From Methylacidiphilaceae bacterium UBA1321 (GTDB taxonomy: Bacteria; Verrucomicrobiota; Verrucomicrobiia; Methylacidiphilales; UBA1321): a stretch of 5,455 nucleotides of DNA. Below are positions 1 through 5,455 of the stretch, in pieces. A model generated the notes under the pieces. It saw nothing but the letters and a program-made list of their open reading frames with translations, searched no databases and was not told where the DNA came from. The stretch covers positions 4,849 through 10,303 of the forward strand of contig DBTH01000178.1 of the NCBI GenBank assembly GCA_002306945.1, in the 5' to 3' direction. Position 1 is the first letter of the stretch. Every line of letters begins with the position of its first letter. The translations under genes and the position numbers were made by a program.

Positions 1-53
1 TAGAGCATCGGTTTCCTAAACCGAGTATCCCAGTTCAATTCTGGGTGGGGTCA
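1..53 (+). tRNA. tRNA-Arg (anticodon CCT), 5' end cut off by the window
   Basis: This is the 3' part of a tRNA reading AGG codons. The D-stem 3' strand GAGC is at 3-6. The anticodon stem TCGGT (8-12) pairs perfectly with ACCGA (20-24) around the loop TTCCTAA (13-19), which puts the anticodon CCT at 15-17. A four-base variable region (25-28) follows. The T stem CCCAG (29-33) pairs with CTGGG (41-45) around the canonical loop TTCAATT. The acceptor 3' strand is TGGGGTC (46-52), with A53 as discriminator base. The next bases are CAC, so the CCA tail is not encoded and would be added after transcription. The 5' acceptor strand and most of the D arm lie outside the window; GACCCCA is expected there. 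A pyrimidine-rich stretch (56-80) follows, with no clear terminator hairpin. Confidence 0.93.
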
Positions 54-110
54 CACTCCCTTTTTCCTCTTTCGCCTTTGCCTGTCGGCTCTTCGCTGTG
101 AGCTGTGGCG

Positions 111-449
111 TCAGATCAGACGGAAGATCGCCGGGTAGCGGTACGATTTGCCTTCAATGCCTTTAATGATCGCCACGATGGAGAGTATCAGACCGAAGAA
201 ACCGAGCGCGATCATGAGAGGCAGGCCAATCAGGATAAGAAGAAGCAGGCAGCAGACAATCAAGTAGGCCAGCCAGGAGATGTGAAAATTCAATGCTTCC
301 CTGGCCGCTTCAGCGACGACGGGCGACTCCTCTTTCTTCACCAGGTAGACGATCAGCGGAAAGATAAACGGAAGATAAAAATAGGAGGCGTGGCTCAGGA
401 CGATGAAAATCTTGTCCGTTGTCGAAGGTTCGGTGGGCAGGTTGGTCAT
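111..449 (-). CDS. DUF4870 (Tic20-like) small membrane protein
   Basis: This 112-residue integral membrane protein belongs to the DUF4870/Tic20-like family, whose biochemical role in bacteria is not established. The family pattern is visible in order. A short polar N-terminus (1-13) is followed by a first membrane helix (about 14-37, with LSHASYFYLPFIFPLIVYL). A charged KKEESP turn leads into the hallmark AREALNFHIS (49-58). Two closely spaced helices follow (about 57-75 and 76-95). The basic tail GKSYRYPAIFRLI matches the usual family ending, and the length is normal. The ATG at 447-449 was chosen because the protein begins at the expected family start. No clear Shine-Dalgarno sequence precedes it. 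The gene converges with the tRNA-Arg, with 57 bases between them, and diverges from the HAD gene. Family assignment is firm; function is unknown. Confidence 0.87.
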   Translation of the reverse strand: MTNLPTEPSTTDKIFIVLSHASYFYLPFIFPLIVYLVKKEESPVVAEAAREALNFHISWLAYLIVCCLLLLILIGLPLMIALGFFGLILSIVAIIKGIEGKSYRYPAIFRLI

Positions 450-537
450 AGGCGCGTAGGGTAGTGCTTATTATCCCGGACATCCCAGGCATGTCGAGCC
501 CGGAGCACAGCGTGGTCGACGCTTTCTGCCGATTCCC

Positions 538-620
538 TTTCTTGATTCCTTGAGTTCCTGATAAGCCTTTCTCTTTTCCCCGCCTCGTCTTTTGTGTCGT
601 TAATCGCGCCGATTTGGTCT
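538..620 (+). repeat. Dispersed intergenic repeat, copy C
   Basis: TTTCTTGATT at 538-547 and TGAGTTCCTGATAA at 551-564 recur at 1371-1380 and 1384-1397 (there with one mismatch). The second block also recurs exactly, on the opposite strand, at 1294-1307. Beyond 564 the similarity to the 1371-1456 copy is weak but collinear: CGTTAAT lies at 598-604 and GTCT at 617-620, at offsets close to those in the other copy. The well-supported core is 538-564; the rest may be a decayed continuation. The repeat lies in the divergent gap between the DUF4870 and HAD genes. I see nothing else in 450-635 that I can name. Confidence 0.6.
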
Positions 621-635
621 ACATGTTTTCATCGC

Positions 636-1256
636 ATGAAAAAGCACGCTCCCATCACCACTCTCTTTACCGACATCGGCGGAGTCCTTCTCACCAACGG
701 TTGGGATCGCGCCGCGCGCAAGCTCGCCGCGAAGAAATTCAACCTCGACCAGGACGAACTCTCCGAGCGCCACCACCTCACCTTCGATACTTATGAGGAA
801 GGCAAGCTCACTCTCGACGAATATCTCAAGCGCACCGTTTTCTATGTGAAACGTCCCTTCACTCCGGTGCAGTTCCGCAATTTCATGTTCGAGCAATCCC
901 AACCTTACCCCGAAATGATCGACCTGATCTGTCGCCTCAAGGCCCGCAACGGCCTCAAGATCGCCGTCGTCAGCAATGAAGGCCGCGAACTCAACGCCTA
1001 CCGCATCCGCCACTTCAAGCTCAACCAGATCGTCGATTTCTACATCTCATCGAGCTACGTCCACTTCCGCAAACCCGACGCCGACATGTACCGCGTCGCT
1101 CTCGACATCGCCCAGGCCGCGCCCGAGAATGTTCTCTATCTGGAAGACCGCGAGATGTTCGTCGAAGTCGCCGCCGATCTCGGCATCCGCGGGCTGCACC
1201 ATATGGATTATCAGTCGACGATGAAAAAACTCGTCTCCTACGGGCTGAAGATCTGA
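636..1256 (+). CDS. HAD-superfamily hydrolase (HAD-IA, phosphatase-like)
   Basis: This is a 206-residue cytosolic haloacid-dehalogenase-fold protein, most likely a phosphatase or related hydrolase with an unknown small substrate. Motif I is FTDIGGVLL with nucleophile D13; G15 stands where most phosphatases have the acid/base Asp. An alpha-helical cap follows (about 20-90). Motif II is VVSN with S113. Motif III is K146 in RKPD. Motif IV is YLEDRE with E170 and D171, followed by the usual AADLGIRGLHH stretch. An Asp-x-Gly motif I is known in a HAD-IA branch that includes the YihX-like phosphatases, so activity is plausible. The ATG at 636 was chosen because homology begins just after it. An in-frame GTG at 594 would add 14 unrelated residues and lies within the repeat-like stretch. 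Neither start has a clear Shine-Dalgarno sequence. The gene stands alone, 325 bases before the reductase. Confidence 0.85.
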   Translation: MKKHAPITTLFTDIGGVLLTNGWDRAARKLAAKKFNLDQDELSERHHLTFDTYEEGKLTLDEYLKRTVFYVKRPFTPVQFRNFMFEQSQPYPEMIDLICRLKARNGLKIAVVSNEGRELNAYRIRHFKLNQIVDFYISSSYVHFRKPDADMYRVALDIAQAAPENVLYLEDREMFVEVAADLGIRGLHHMDYQSTMKKLVSYGLKI

Positions 1257-1259
1257 TAC

Positions 1260-1456
1260 GGGTTTTTTGACGGGCATTAAAGACAAACCGATTTTATCAG
1301 GAACTCATGAAGGGATAGAATAGAGATCGGAACCTCTGCGAATCAGTACGGCAACCGCTACCTCTTCCAGTTTCTTGATTTCCTGAGTTCGTGATAAGTC
1401 TTCCTGCCTTGGTATTTTCAAGGCCGTTAATTCCGTTAATGCCCGTCTAAAATACC
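1260..1456. repeat. 197-base imperfect inverted-repeat element, MITE-like
   Basis: The outer arms are 1260-1280 and 1436-1456; they are reverse complements at 18 of 21 positions, including an exact 12-base core (GACGGGCATTAA at 1269-1280, TTAATGCCCGTC at 1436-1447). The inner arms are TTATCAGGAACTCA (1294-1307) and TGAGTTCGTGATAA (1384-1397), complementary at 13 of 14. A small hairpin GCCTTG/CAAGGC (1406-1411 with 1419-1424) lies inside the right half. Each half also has relatives elsewhere in the window, so this is a pair of facing copies of one repeat. No open reading frame or clear target duplication is seen, so the MITE-like label describes structure only. It starts four bases after the HAD stop codon and fills most of the 325-base gap. 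The remaining 1457-1541 is AT-rich. It holds only a weak further match (TAGATTTCCTCAATTCGAG, 1525-1543) to the repeat. Confidence 0.72.
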
Positions 1457-1541
1457 TCCGCCTTATCAGATTTTCTTCACAATTGATCGTTGCGTAGGAT
1501 TCATTAGAAATACTTTTAACTTTGTAGATTTCCTCAATTCG

Positions 1542-1578
1542 AGTTTACGGCGCTCCTTTTCCTCCCGTAAATTGGAGG
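1542..1578 (+). promoter_or_regulatory. Leader hairpin abutting the reductase Shine-Dalgarno site
   Basis: AGTTTACGG (1542-1550) pairs with CCGTAAATT (1565-1573) as a nine-base-pair stem with one G-U pair and a 14-base loop. The stem ends directly before the Shine-Dalgarno sequence GGAGG (1574-1578), which is three bases from the ATG at 1582. CCTCC at 1561-1565 is complementary to that GGAGG, and a second CTCC lies in the loop at 1553-1556. Pairing of 1561-1565 with 1574-1578 would hide the ribosome site and would compete with the stem, because position 1565 is shared. The pairings are visible in the sequence. A regulatory role is inferred; a DNA operator dyad is an alternative reading. Confidence 0.45.
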
Positions 1579-1581
1579 ACT

Positions 1582-2625
1582 ATGAAGTTTCGCACACTGC
1601 CCGACACAGACATCACGGTTTCTGAAATTGGTTTTGGACTCTGGACAGTTTCCACCGGGTGGTGGGGTCAATTCACCGAAGCGCAGGCCATCGATCTCCT
1701 GCGACTGGCGCGCGATCTTGGCATCACTTTTTTCGACGCCGCCGACACTTACGGCAACGGCCTGAGCGAGGAGTTGCTCGCCAAGGCGTTCCCCGGCACG
1801 CAACGCGACTCAGTCGTCATCGCGACGAAGGTCGGTTACAATTTCTACTCCTACGGCGAAGAACGCCGCGGCCAGCGCGAAATCCCGCACGACTTCTCCC
1901 TGCCCTTCATCCGGCAGGCGGTGGACCGCGCCTTGCAGCGTCTCAACACCGACCGCATCGACGTCCTTCAACTCCACAATATCCGCATGGAACAGGTCGC
2001 CGACGACGCGCTCTGGCAACTGCTCGCCGACCTCAAGACCGAAGGCAAAATCCGTTCATACGGCGCGGCGCTCGGGCCCGCCATCGGTTGGCTTTACGAG
2101 GGCATCGACGCCGTCACCCGCCACAAGCCACACATCGTCCAACACATCTACAACATTCTTGAGCCGCACCCCGGCAAGCAACTCATGGACGAGGGCAATG
2201 CGCAAAGCCCGAATACGCGTTATCTCATCCGCGTGCCTCATTCCAGCGGCATGCTCGAAGGCAAGTACACCACCGAGACAACTTTTCCGTCGACCGACCA
2301 CCGCAGCCACCGCCCGCGCAGTTGGCTCCTCAACGGGATCAAAAAAATCGAGACTCTCCGTTTCCTCGAATCGCCCACGCGCACACTCGGACAGGCGGCG
2401 TTGCAATGGCTCCTCGCCGACGAACGGATCGCCAGTTGTCTGCCCAATATCTACAATGAAGAACAACTCCGTGAATTTGCCGCAGCGCCCGACACAGCGC
2501 GATTGACTGAGGCGGAACTCGGCCGTATCCGCGAACTCGCCGCAAGCAACTTTGGCGTCGAAGAAGCCCCTGGTTCCTTCAAAGGCACGATGATCCGCCC
2601 GGCTCCTGAACTGACTCACGCCTGA
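1582..2625 (+). CDS. Aldo/keto reductase family oxidoreductase
   Basis: This 347-residue soluble (beta/alpha)8-barrel enzyme is expected to use NADPH to reduce an aldehyde or ketone; the actual substrate cannot be read from sequence. The N-terminus (MKFRTLPDTDITVSEIGFG) is typical of the family. All four catalytic residues are present: D52 in FFDAADTYGNG, Y57 in the same motif, K83 in IATKVG and H132 in LQLHN. The segment LGQAALQWLLAD and the following IASCLPNIYNEEQL (about residues 272-298) match the C-terminal cofactor-binding part of the barrel, and the length is normal for the family. The ATG at 1582 is set by GGAGG at 1574-1578. No signal peptide is visible. The gene stands alone between two repeat-bearing gaps and converges with the carB strand downstream. 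There is no frameshift or missing motif. Family assignment is firm; specificity is unknown. Confidence 0.93.
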   Translation: MKFRTLPDTDITVSEIGFGLWTVSTGWWGQFTEAQAIDLLRLARDLGITFFDAADTYGNGLSEELLAKAFPGTQRDSVVIATKVGYNFYSYGEERRGQREIPHDFSLPFIRQAVDRALQRLNTDRIDVLQLHNIRMEQVADDALWQLLADLKTEGKIRSYGAALGPAIGWLYEGIDAVTRHKPHIVQHIYNILEPHPGKQLMDEGNAQSPNTRYLIRVPHSSGMLEGKYTTETTFPSTDHRSHRPRSWLLNGIKKIETLRFLESPTRTLGQAALQWLLADERIASCLPNIYNEEQLREFAAAPDTARLTEAELGRIRELAASNFGVEEAPGSFKGTMIRPAPELTHA

Positions 2626-2638
2626 AAAGACAAAAGGC

Positions 2639-2664
2639 TTTTTTTAGACGGAATTAACGGAATT
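2639..2664 (-). repeat. Solitary repeat arm, copy D, after the reductase
   Basis: A run of seven T (2639-2645) is followed by AGACGG and then ATTAACGGAATT (2653-2664). Read on this strand, it matches the reverse complement of 1430-1452, the outer end of the right arm of the 1260-1456 element, except for a short indel (GGGCATT against GGAATT). As at 1260-1280, the arm begins shortly after a stop codon and with a T run, in the same orientation relative to the upstream gene. No stable hairpin precedes the T run, so I do not call a terminator. Apart from this arm, 2626-2791 holds a 10-base palindrome TTTAGCTAAA (2741-2750) and nothing else I can name. Confidence 0.6.
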
Positions 2665-2791
2665 TTTAGAATTAAAGGCATGATAAAAATAGCCTCTGAA
2701 AGTGCCCCCCCATTCCATTAGAGAGCCAGATTAGCCTGCCTTTAGCTAAATCGGGACGTTAGGCTTGGTGTGCGGCGTGAGTAAAAAAAAA

Positions 2792-3007
2792 CTACTGAGC
2801 ATGCAAAGCATCGACCAACCACATCACACCGCAAAAAAGCAAAAAAAGAGTAAGCAATCCAATCACCCCTTCTGGACGATGAAAAAAGTCCAAGGGCTTA
2901 ATGCCTTTCAATTCTTCCCAAAGGCTATACTTACACCCTCTGATTGTCCAAACAACTACAATGCCAATAATGACGCAGAGGTCATCAAGAAACCAGCCAA
3001 TACCCAT
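2792..3007 (-). CDS. Probable small two-helix membrane protein, unrecognised family
   Basis: I do not recognise this 71-residue product. It shows two hydrophobic stretches, WFLDDLCVIIGIVVVWTI (about residues 5-22) and VIGLLTLFLLFCGVMWLV (about 48-65). A polar, charged linker with WEELKGIKPLDFFHRPEG separates them. This pattern suits a hairpin-like inner-membrane protein and is unlikely to be a chance shadow. The ATG at 3005-3007 has a GGGG stretch six bases upstream as a weak ribosome site; a TTG at 3017-3019 would add four residues. The gene lies about 50 bases downstream of carB on the same strand, so read-through from carB is possible. Local GC is about 42% over 2821-3000 against about 63% in a sampled carB line, which hints at a different origin. 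A plus-strand frame over 2765-3091 is rich in Lys and Gln with no recognisable fold, and is less convincing. Confidence 0.5.
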   Translation of the reverse strand: MGIGWFLDDLCVIIGIVVVWTIRGCKYSLWEELKGIKPLDFFHRPEGVIGLLTLFLLFCGVMWLVDALHAQ

Positions 3008-3056
3008 ATCAAACCCCAACTTACTTTGCTTTTAGCTTTCGCAAGAATACCAGACC

Positions 3057-5455
3057 TCAACCCTGCGCGTGATATTCCTGGATCGACTTGACGGTGATCG
3101 GTTCACGTTTGAGCGAGCGGATGCCTTCGACTGTTGCGGAAGCTGCCGCCATAGTGGTCATAACGGGAACCTTGCTGTAGAGGGCAGTGGTGCGGATTTT
3201 GATTTCATCGGCACGCGCAACAGGGCCGTACGGCGTGTTGATAATCAATCCCATCTCGCCGTTCTTGAGCATGTCGAGGATGTTCGGGCGGCCTTCGGTG
3301 ATCTTGAAGAGCGGCTGGCTCGGAACTTCGGCGGCGCGCAGGGCCTTGTGAGTTCCGGCGCTGCTGAAGATGTGCAAGCCCAACGAAACCAGTTCGCGGG
3401 CAATGCGGACAGCCTCGGGTTTGTCCGAGTCGCGCACGCTGATGAAAACGTTGCCCTTGGTCGGCAAGGCGGGTGAGGCGGCCATCTGCGATTTCGCGTA
3501 GGCGGTGCCGAAGTCGTCGTCGATGCCCATGACTTCGCCGGTCGATTTCATTTCGGGTCCAAGGAGAATGTCCACGCCGCGGAATTTCGCGAACGGGAAA
3601 ACCGCTTCCTTGACCGAGTAATGCTTCGGTTTGACCTCTTCGGTGAAGCCAAGTTCCTTGAGGGTCTTGCCCGCCATAATTTTTGCGGCGAGTTTGGCTA
3701 GTGGAACGCCGATGGATTTGCTGACAAAGGGAACGGTACGCGAAGCGCGGGGGTTGACTTCAAGAACGTAAACGGTGTCGCCCTTGACGGCAAACTGGAC
3801 GTTCATGAGTCCCTTGACTTTCAATTCCTTTGCCATGGACAACGTCGCGCGGCGAATCTCGGCTTTGACCGGTTCGGTGAGTGTCGGGGCCGGAATCGCG
3901 CAAGCGCTGTCGCCGGAGTGAACGCCTGCCTGTTCGATGTGCTGCATGATGGCACCGATGACGGCATGTTCGCCGTCGGCGATGCAATCGACATCGACTT
4001 CGGTTGCGTCTTCGAGGAAGTCGTCGATAAGGACGGGGCGTTCGGGTGAAGCGGCCACGGCGTTGCGCATGTAATAGCGGAGTTCTTCGTCGCTGTAGAC
4101 GATCTGCATGGCGCGACCGCCGAGGACGAACGACGGACGGACGAGGACGGGGTAACCGATGCGCTTGGCCGCAACGATGGCTTCCTCTTCGTTGGTCGCG
4201 GTGCCGTTGACGGGCTGGCGGATGTCGAGCTGTTGGAGCATTTCCTGGAACAGTTTGCGGTCTTCGGCGCGGTCGATAGATTCGACCGAGGTGCCGATGA
4301 TATTGACGCCATGGGCCTTGAGACCGGCGGCGAGATTGAGCGGAGTCTGACCGCCGAATTGAACGATCACACCCCAGACTTTTTCGCGCTCGTAGATATT
4401 GAGAACGTCTTCAAGGGTGAGCGGCTCAAAGAAAAGTTTGTCCGATGTGTCGTAGTCGGTCGAAACGGTCTCGGGATTGGAATTGACCATGAGAGTTTCG
4501 AAACCGATTTCCTTGAGAGCGAAAGCGGCGTGGACACAACAGTAGTCGAATTCGATTCCCTGTCCAATGCGGTTCGGGCCGCCGCCGAGAATCATGATCT
4601 TCTTCTTGTCGCCGCTGTCACGGATTTCGTCGTCGTCGCGGTCGTAGGTGGAATAATAGTAAGGCGTGTAGGCTTCGAATTCTGCAGCGCAGGTGTCGAC
4701 GAGGCGGTAGCTGGGGACAATGCCCTGCTTCTTGCGCAACTCGCGAATTTCGGTCTCGGTCTTGTTCCAGGCGACGGCGATCTGGCGGTCGGAGAAACCG
4801 AGGGATTTGATGTAGCCGAGTTTTTCGGGCTGTGGCTTGGCAAAGAGGGCTTCCTCTTCCTCAACGATGACTCGGATGTTGTCGAGGAACCAGGGATCAA
4901 TCTTGGTCAGGTCGAAGATTTCCTGAACAGTCAATCCGGCACGGAAAGCGTGACGGATGTAGAAAATGCGTTCGCCGTTCGGCGTGGTGAGCTTCTGCTG
5001 GATCTGGTCGATGGGAGGCAGAGTGCGCTGGCCGTTCTTGCCGCCGCCGAGACCCCAGGCGCCGACTTCGAGGGAGCGGAGCGCCTTCTGGAGCGATTCC
5101 TTGAACGTGCGACCAATGGCCATGGCTTCGCCAACGCTCTTCATTTGTGTGGTGAGAGTCGCATCGGCTTGCGGGAATTTTTCAAAAGCGAAACGCGGAA
5201 CCTTGGTGACGACGTAGTCGATGGTCGGCTCGAAACTGGCCGGGGTTTCGCGGGTGATGTCGTTGCGGATTTCGTCAAGGGTGTAGCCGACAGCGAGCTT
5301 GGCCGCGATCTTGGCTATGGGGAACCCGGTGGCCTTCGACGCGAGAGCCGAGGAACGCGAGACACGGGGGTTCATCTCGATGACGACCATGCGGCCGGTG
5401 TTGGGGCAAACGCCGAACTGGATATTGGAACCGCCCGTCTCGACGCCGATCTCGC
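3057..5455 (-). CDS. carB: Carbamoyl phosphate synthetase large subunit, N-terminus off window
   Basis: CarB uses two ATP, bicarbonate and ammonia passed from the CarA glutaminase subunit to make carbamoyl phosphate for pyrimidine and arginine synthesis in the cytosol. The window holds 798 codons, about E. coli residue 279 to the end; the first quarter is missing only because the window ends. Residues below are numbered from the Met at 5388-5390. The end of the first ATP-grasp domain carries EMNPR (5-9) with its metal-ligand Glu and Asn. The oligomerisation domain spans roughly 106-259. The second ATP-grasp half has GGGPNRIGQGIEFDYCC, VRPSFVLGGRAM, HIEQAGVHSGDSA and the metal-ligand EVNPRASR. 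The C-terminal MGS-like regulatory domain covers about 640-777. The frame is intact. No carA is visible; it may lie upstream, outside the window. Confidence 0.98.
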   Translation of the reverse strand, partial: EIGVETGGSNIQFGVCPNTGRMVVIEMNPRVSRSSALASKATGFPIAKIAAKLAVGYTLDEIRNDITRETPASFEPTIDYVVTKVPRFAFEKFPQADATLTTQMKSVGEAMAIGRTFKESLQKALRSLEVGAWGLGGGKNGQRTLPPIDQIQQKLTTPNGERIFYIRHAFRAGLTVQEIFDLTKIDPWFLDNIRVIVEEEEALFAKPQPEKLGYIKSLGFSDRQIAVAWNKTETEIRELRKKQGIVPSYRLVDTCAAEFEAYTPYYYSTYDRDDDEIRDSGDKKKIMILGGGPNRIGQGIEFDYCCVHAAFALKEIGFETLMVNSNPETVSTDYDTSDKLFFEPLTLEDVLNIYEREKVWGVIVQFGGQTPLNLAAGLKAHGVNIIGTSVESIDRAEDRKLFQEMLQQLDIRQPVNGTATNEEEAIVAAKRIGYPVLVRPSFVLGGRAMQIVYSDEELRYYMRNAVAASPERPVLIDDFLEDATEVDVDCIADGEHAVIGAIMQHIEQAGVHSGDSACAIPAPTLTEPVKAEIRRATLSMAKELKVKGLMNVQFAVKGDTVYVLEVNPRASRTVPFVSKSIGVPLAKLAAKIMAGKTLKELGFTEEVKPKHYSVKEAVFPFAKFRGVDILLGPEMKSTGEVMGIDDDFGTAYAKSQMAASPALPTKGNVFISVRDSDKPEAVRIARELVSLGLHIFSSAGTHKALRAAEVPSQPLFKITEGRPNILDMLKNGEMGLIINTPYGPVARADEIKIRTTALYSKVPVMTTMAAASATVEGIRSLKREPITVKSIQEYHAQG

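Noticed and set aside
105..464. A plus-strand 119-codon frame over the DUF4870 gene
   Set aside because: It is an antisense shadow of a clearly recognisable membrane protein, with a charged composition resembling no family.
594..635. An upstream GTG start for the HAD protein
   Set aside because: The 14 extra residues show no family similarity, no ribosome site precedes the GTG, and the stretch overlaps the decayed repeat copy.
1483..1510. A possible promoter for the reductase: TTGATC (1483-1488), 16-base spacer, TAGAAA (1505-1510)
   Set aside because: It has only four of six matches at each box in AT-rich sequence, and the promoter consensus of this organism is unknown.
2626..2646. A terminator after the reductase: AAAAGGCTTTTTTT
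   Set aside because: The A-rich and T-rich halves would leave no adequate loop, and the T run is better explained as part of the repeat arm.
2733..2765. A complete integron attC site: AGCCT (2733-2737) and AGGCT (2761-2765) around TTTAGCTAAA, ending in GTTAGGC
   Set aside because: The paired arms are only five bases and the span is shorter than known attC sites. No RYYYAAC partner to GTTAGGC was found upstream, and no convincing GTTRRRY partner in the opposite orientation.
2781..2810. An intrinsic terminator for the minus-strand small gene: ATGC/GCAT stem with a T9 tract (plus-strand A9)
   Set aside because: The stem is only four base pairs, lies inside the coding end, and is more than ten bases from the T tract.
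2765..3091. A plus-strand 108-codon frame starting at TTG 2765, right after GTTAGGC
   Set aside because: It has low-complexity Lys/Gln-rich content, a TTG start with no ribosome site, and overlaps both carB and the more protein-like minus-strand membrane frame.

Overview
The window looks like ordinary bacterial chromosome. Coding GC is fairly high: a hand count of one carB line, 4081-4140, gives about 63%. The intergenic stretches are AT-richer. The CarB sequence, the DUF4870 protein and the intergenic repeat style vaguely recall the Verrucomicrobiota/PVC group, but that is an impression from memory and was not tested. No phage, plasmid, CRISPR or transposase gene is visible.

Layout from left to right. 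(1) The 3' two-thirds of a tRNA-Arg with anticodon CCT, plus strand, cut by the window edge. (2) A small DUF4870 (Tic20-like) membrane protein on the minus strand. (3) A 186-base gap with one copy of a dispersed repeat. (4) A HAD-like hydrolase on the plus strand. (5) A 325-base gap holding a 197-base inverted-repeat element, with a hairpin next to the Shine-Dalgarno sequence of the following gene. (6) An aldo/keto reductase on the plus strand. (7) A short gap with a solitary copy of the same repeat arm. (8) A low-GC minus-strand segment encoding a probable small two-helix membrane protein. (9) The C-terminal three quarters of CarB, the large subunit of carbamoyl phosphate synthetase, on the minus strand and running off the right edge.

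The genes do not form one pathway. CarB supplies carbamoyl phosphate for pyrimidine and arginine synthesis. The HAD protein and the reductase have no substrate readable from sequence. Genes (4) and (6) are each separately spaced plus-strand units, and they converge with the carB strand at about 2626-2791.

The most unusual content is non-coding. Related repeat arms occur in all three larger intergenic gaps. Two of them face each other between the HAD and reductase genes as a MITE-like imperfect inverted repeat. No clearly new multi-gene system was found.
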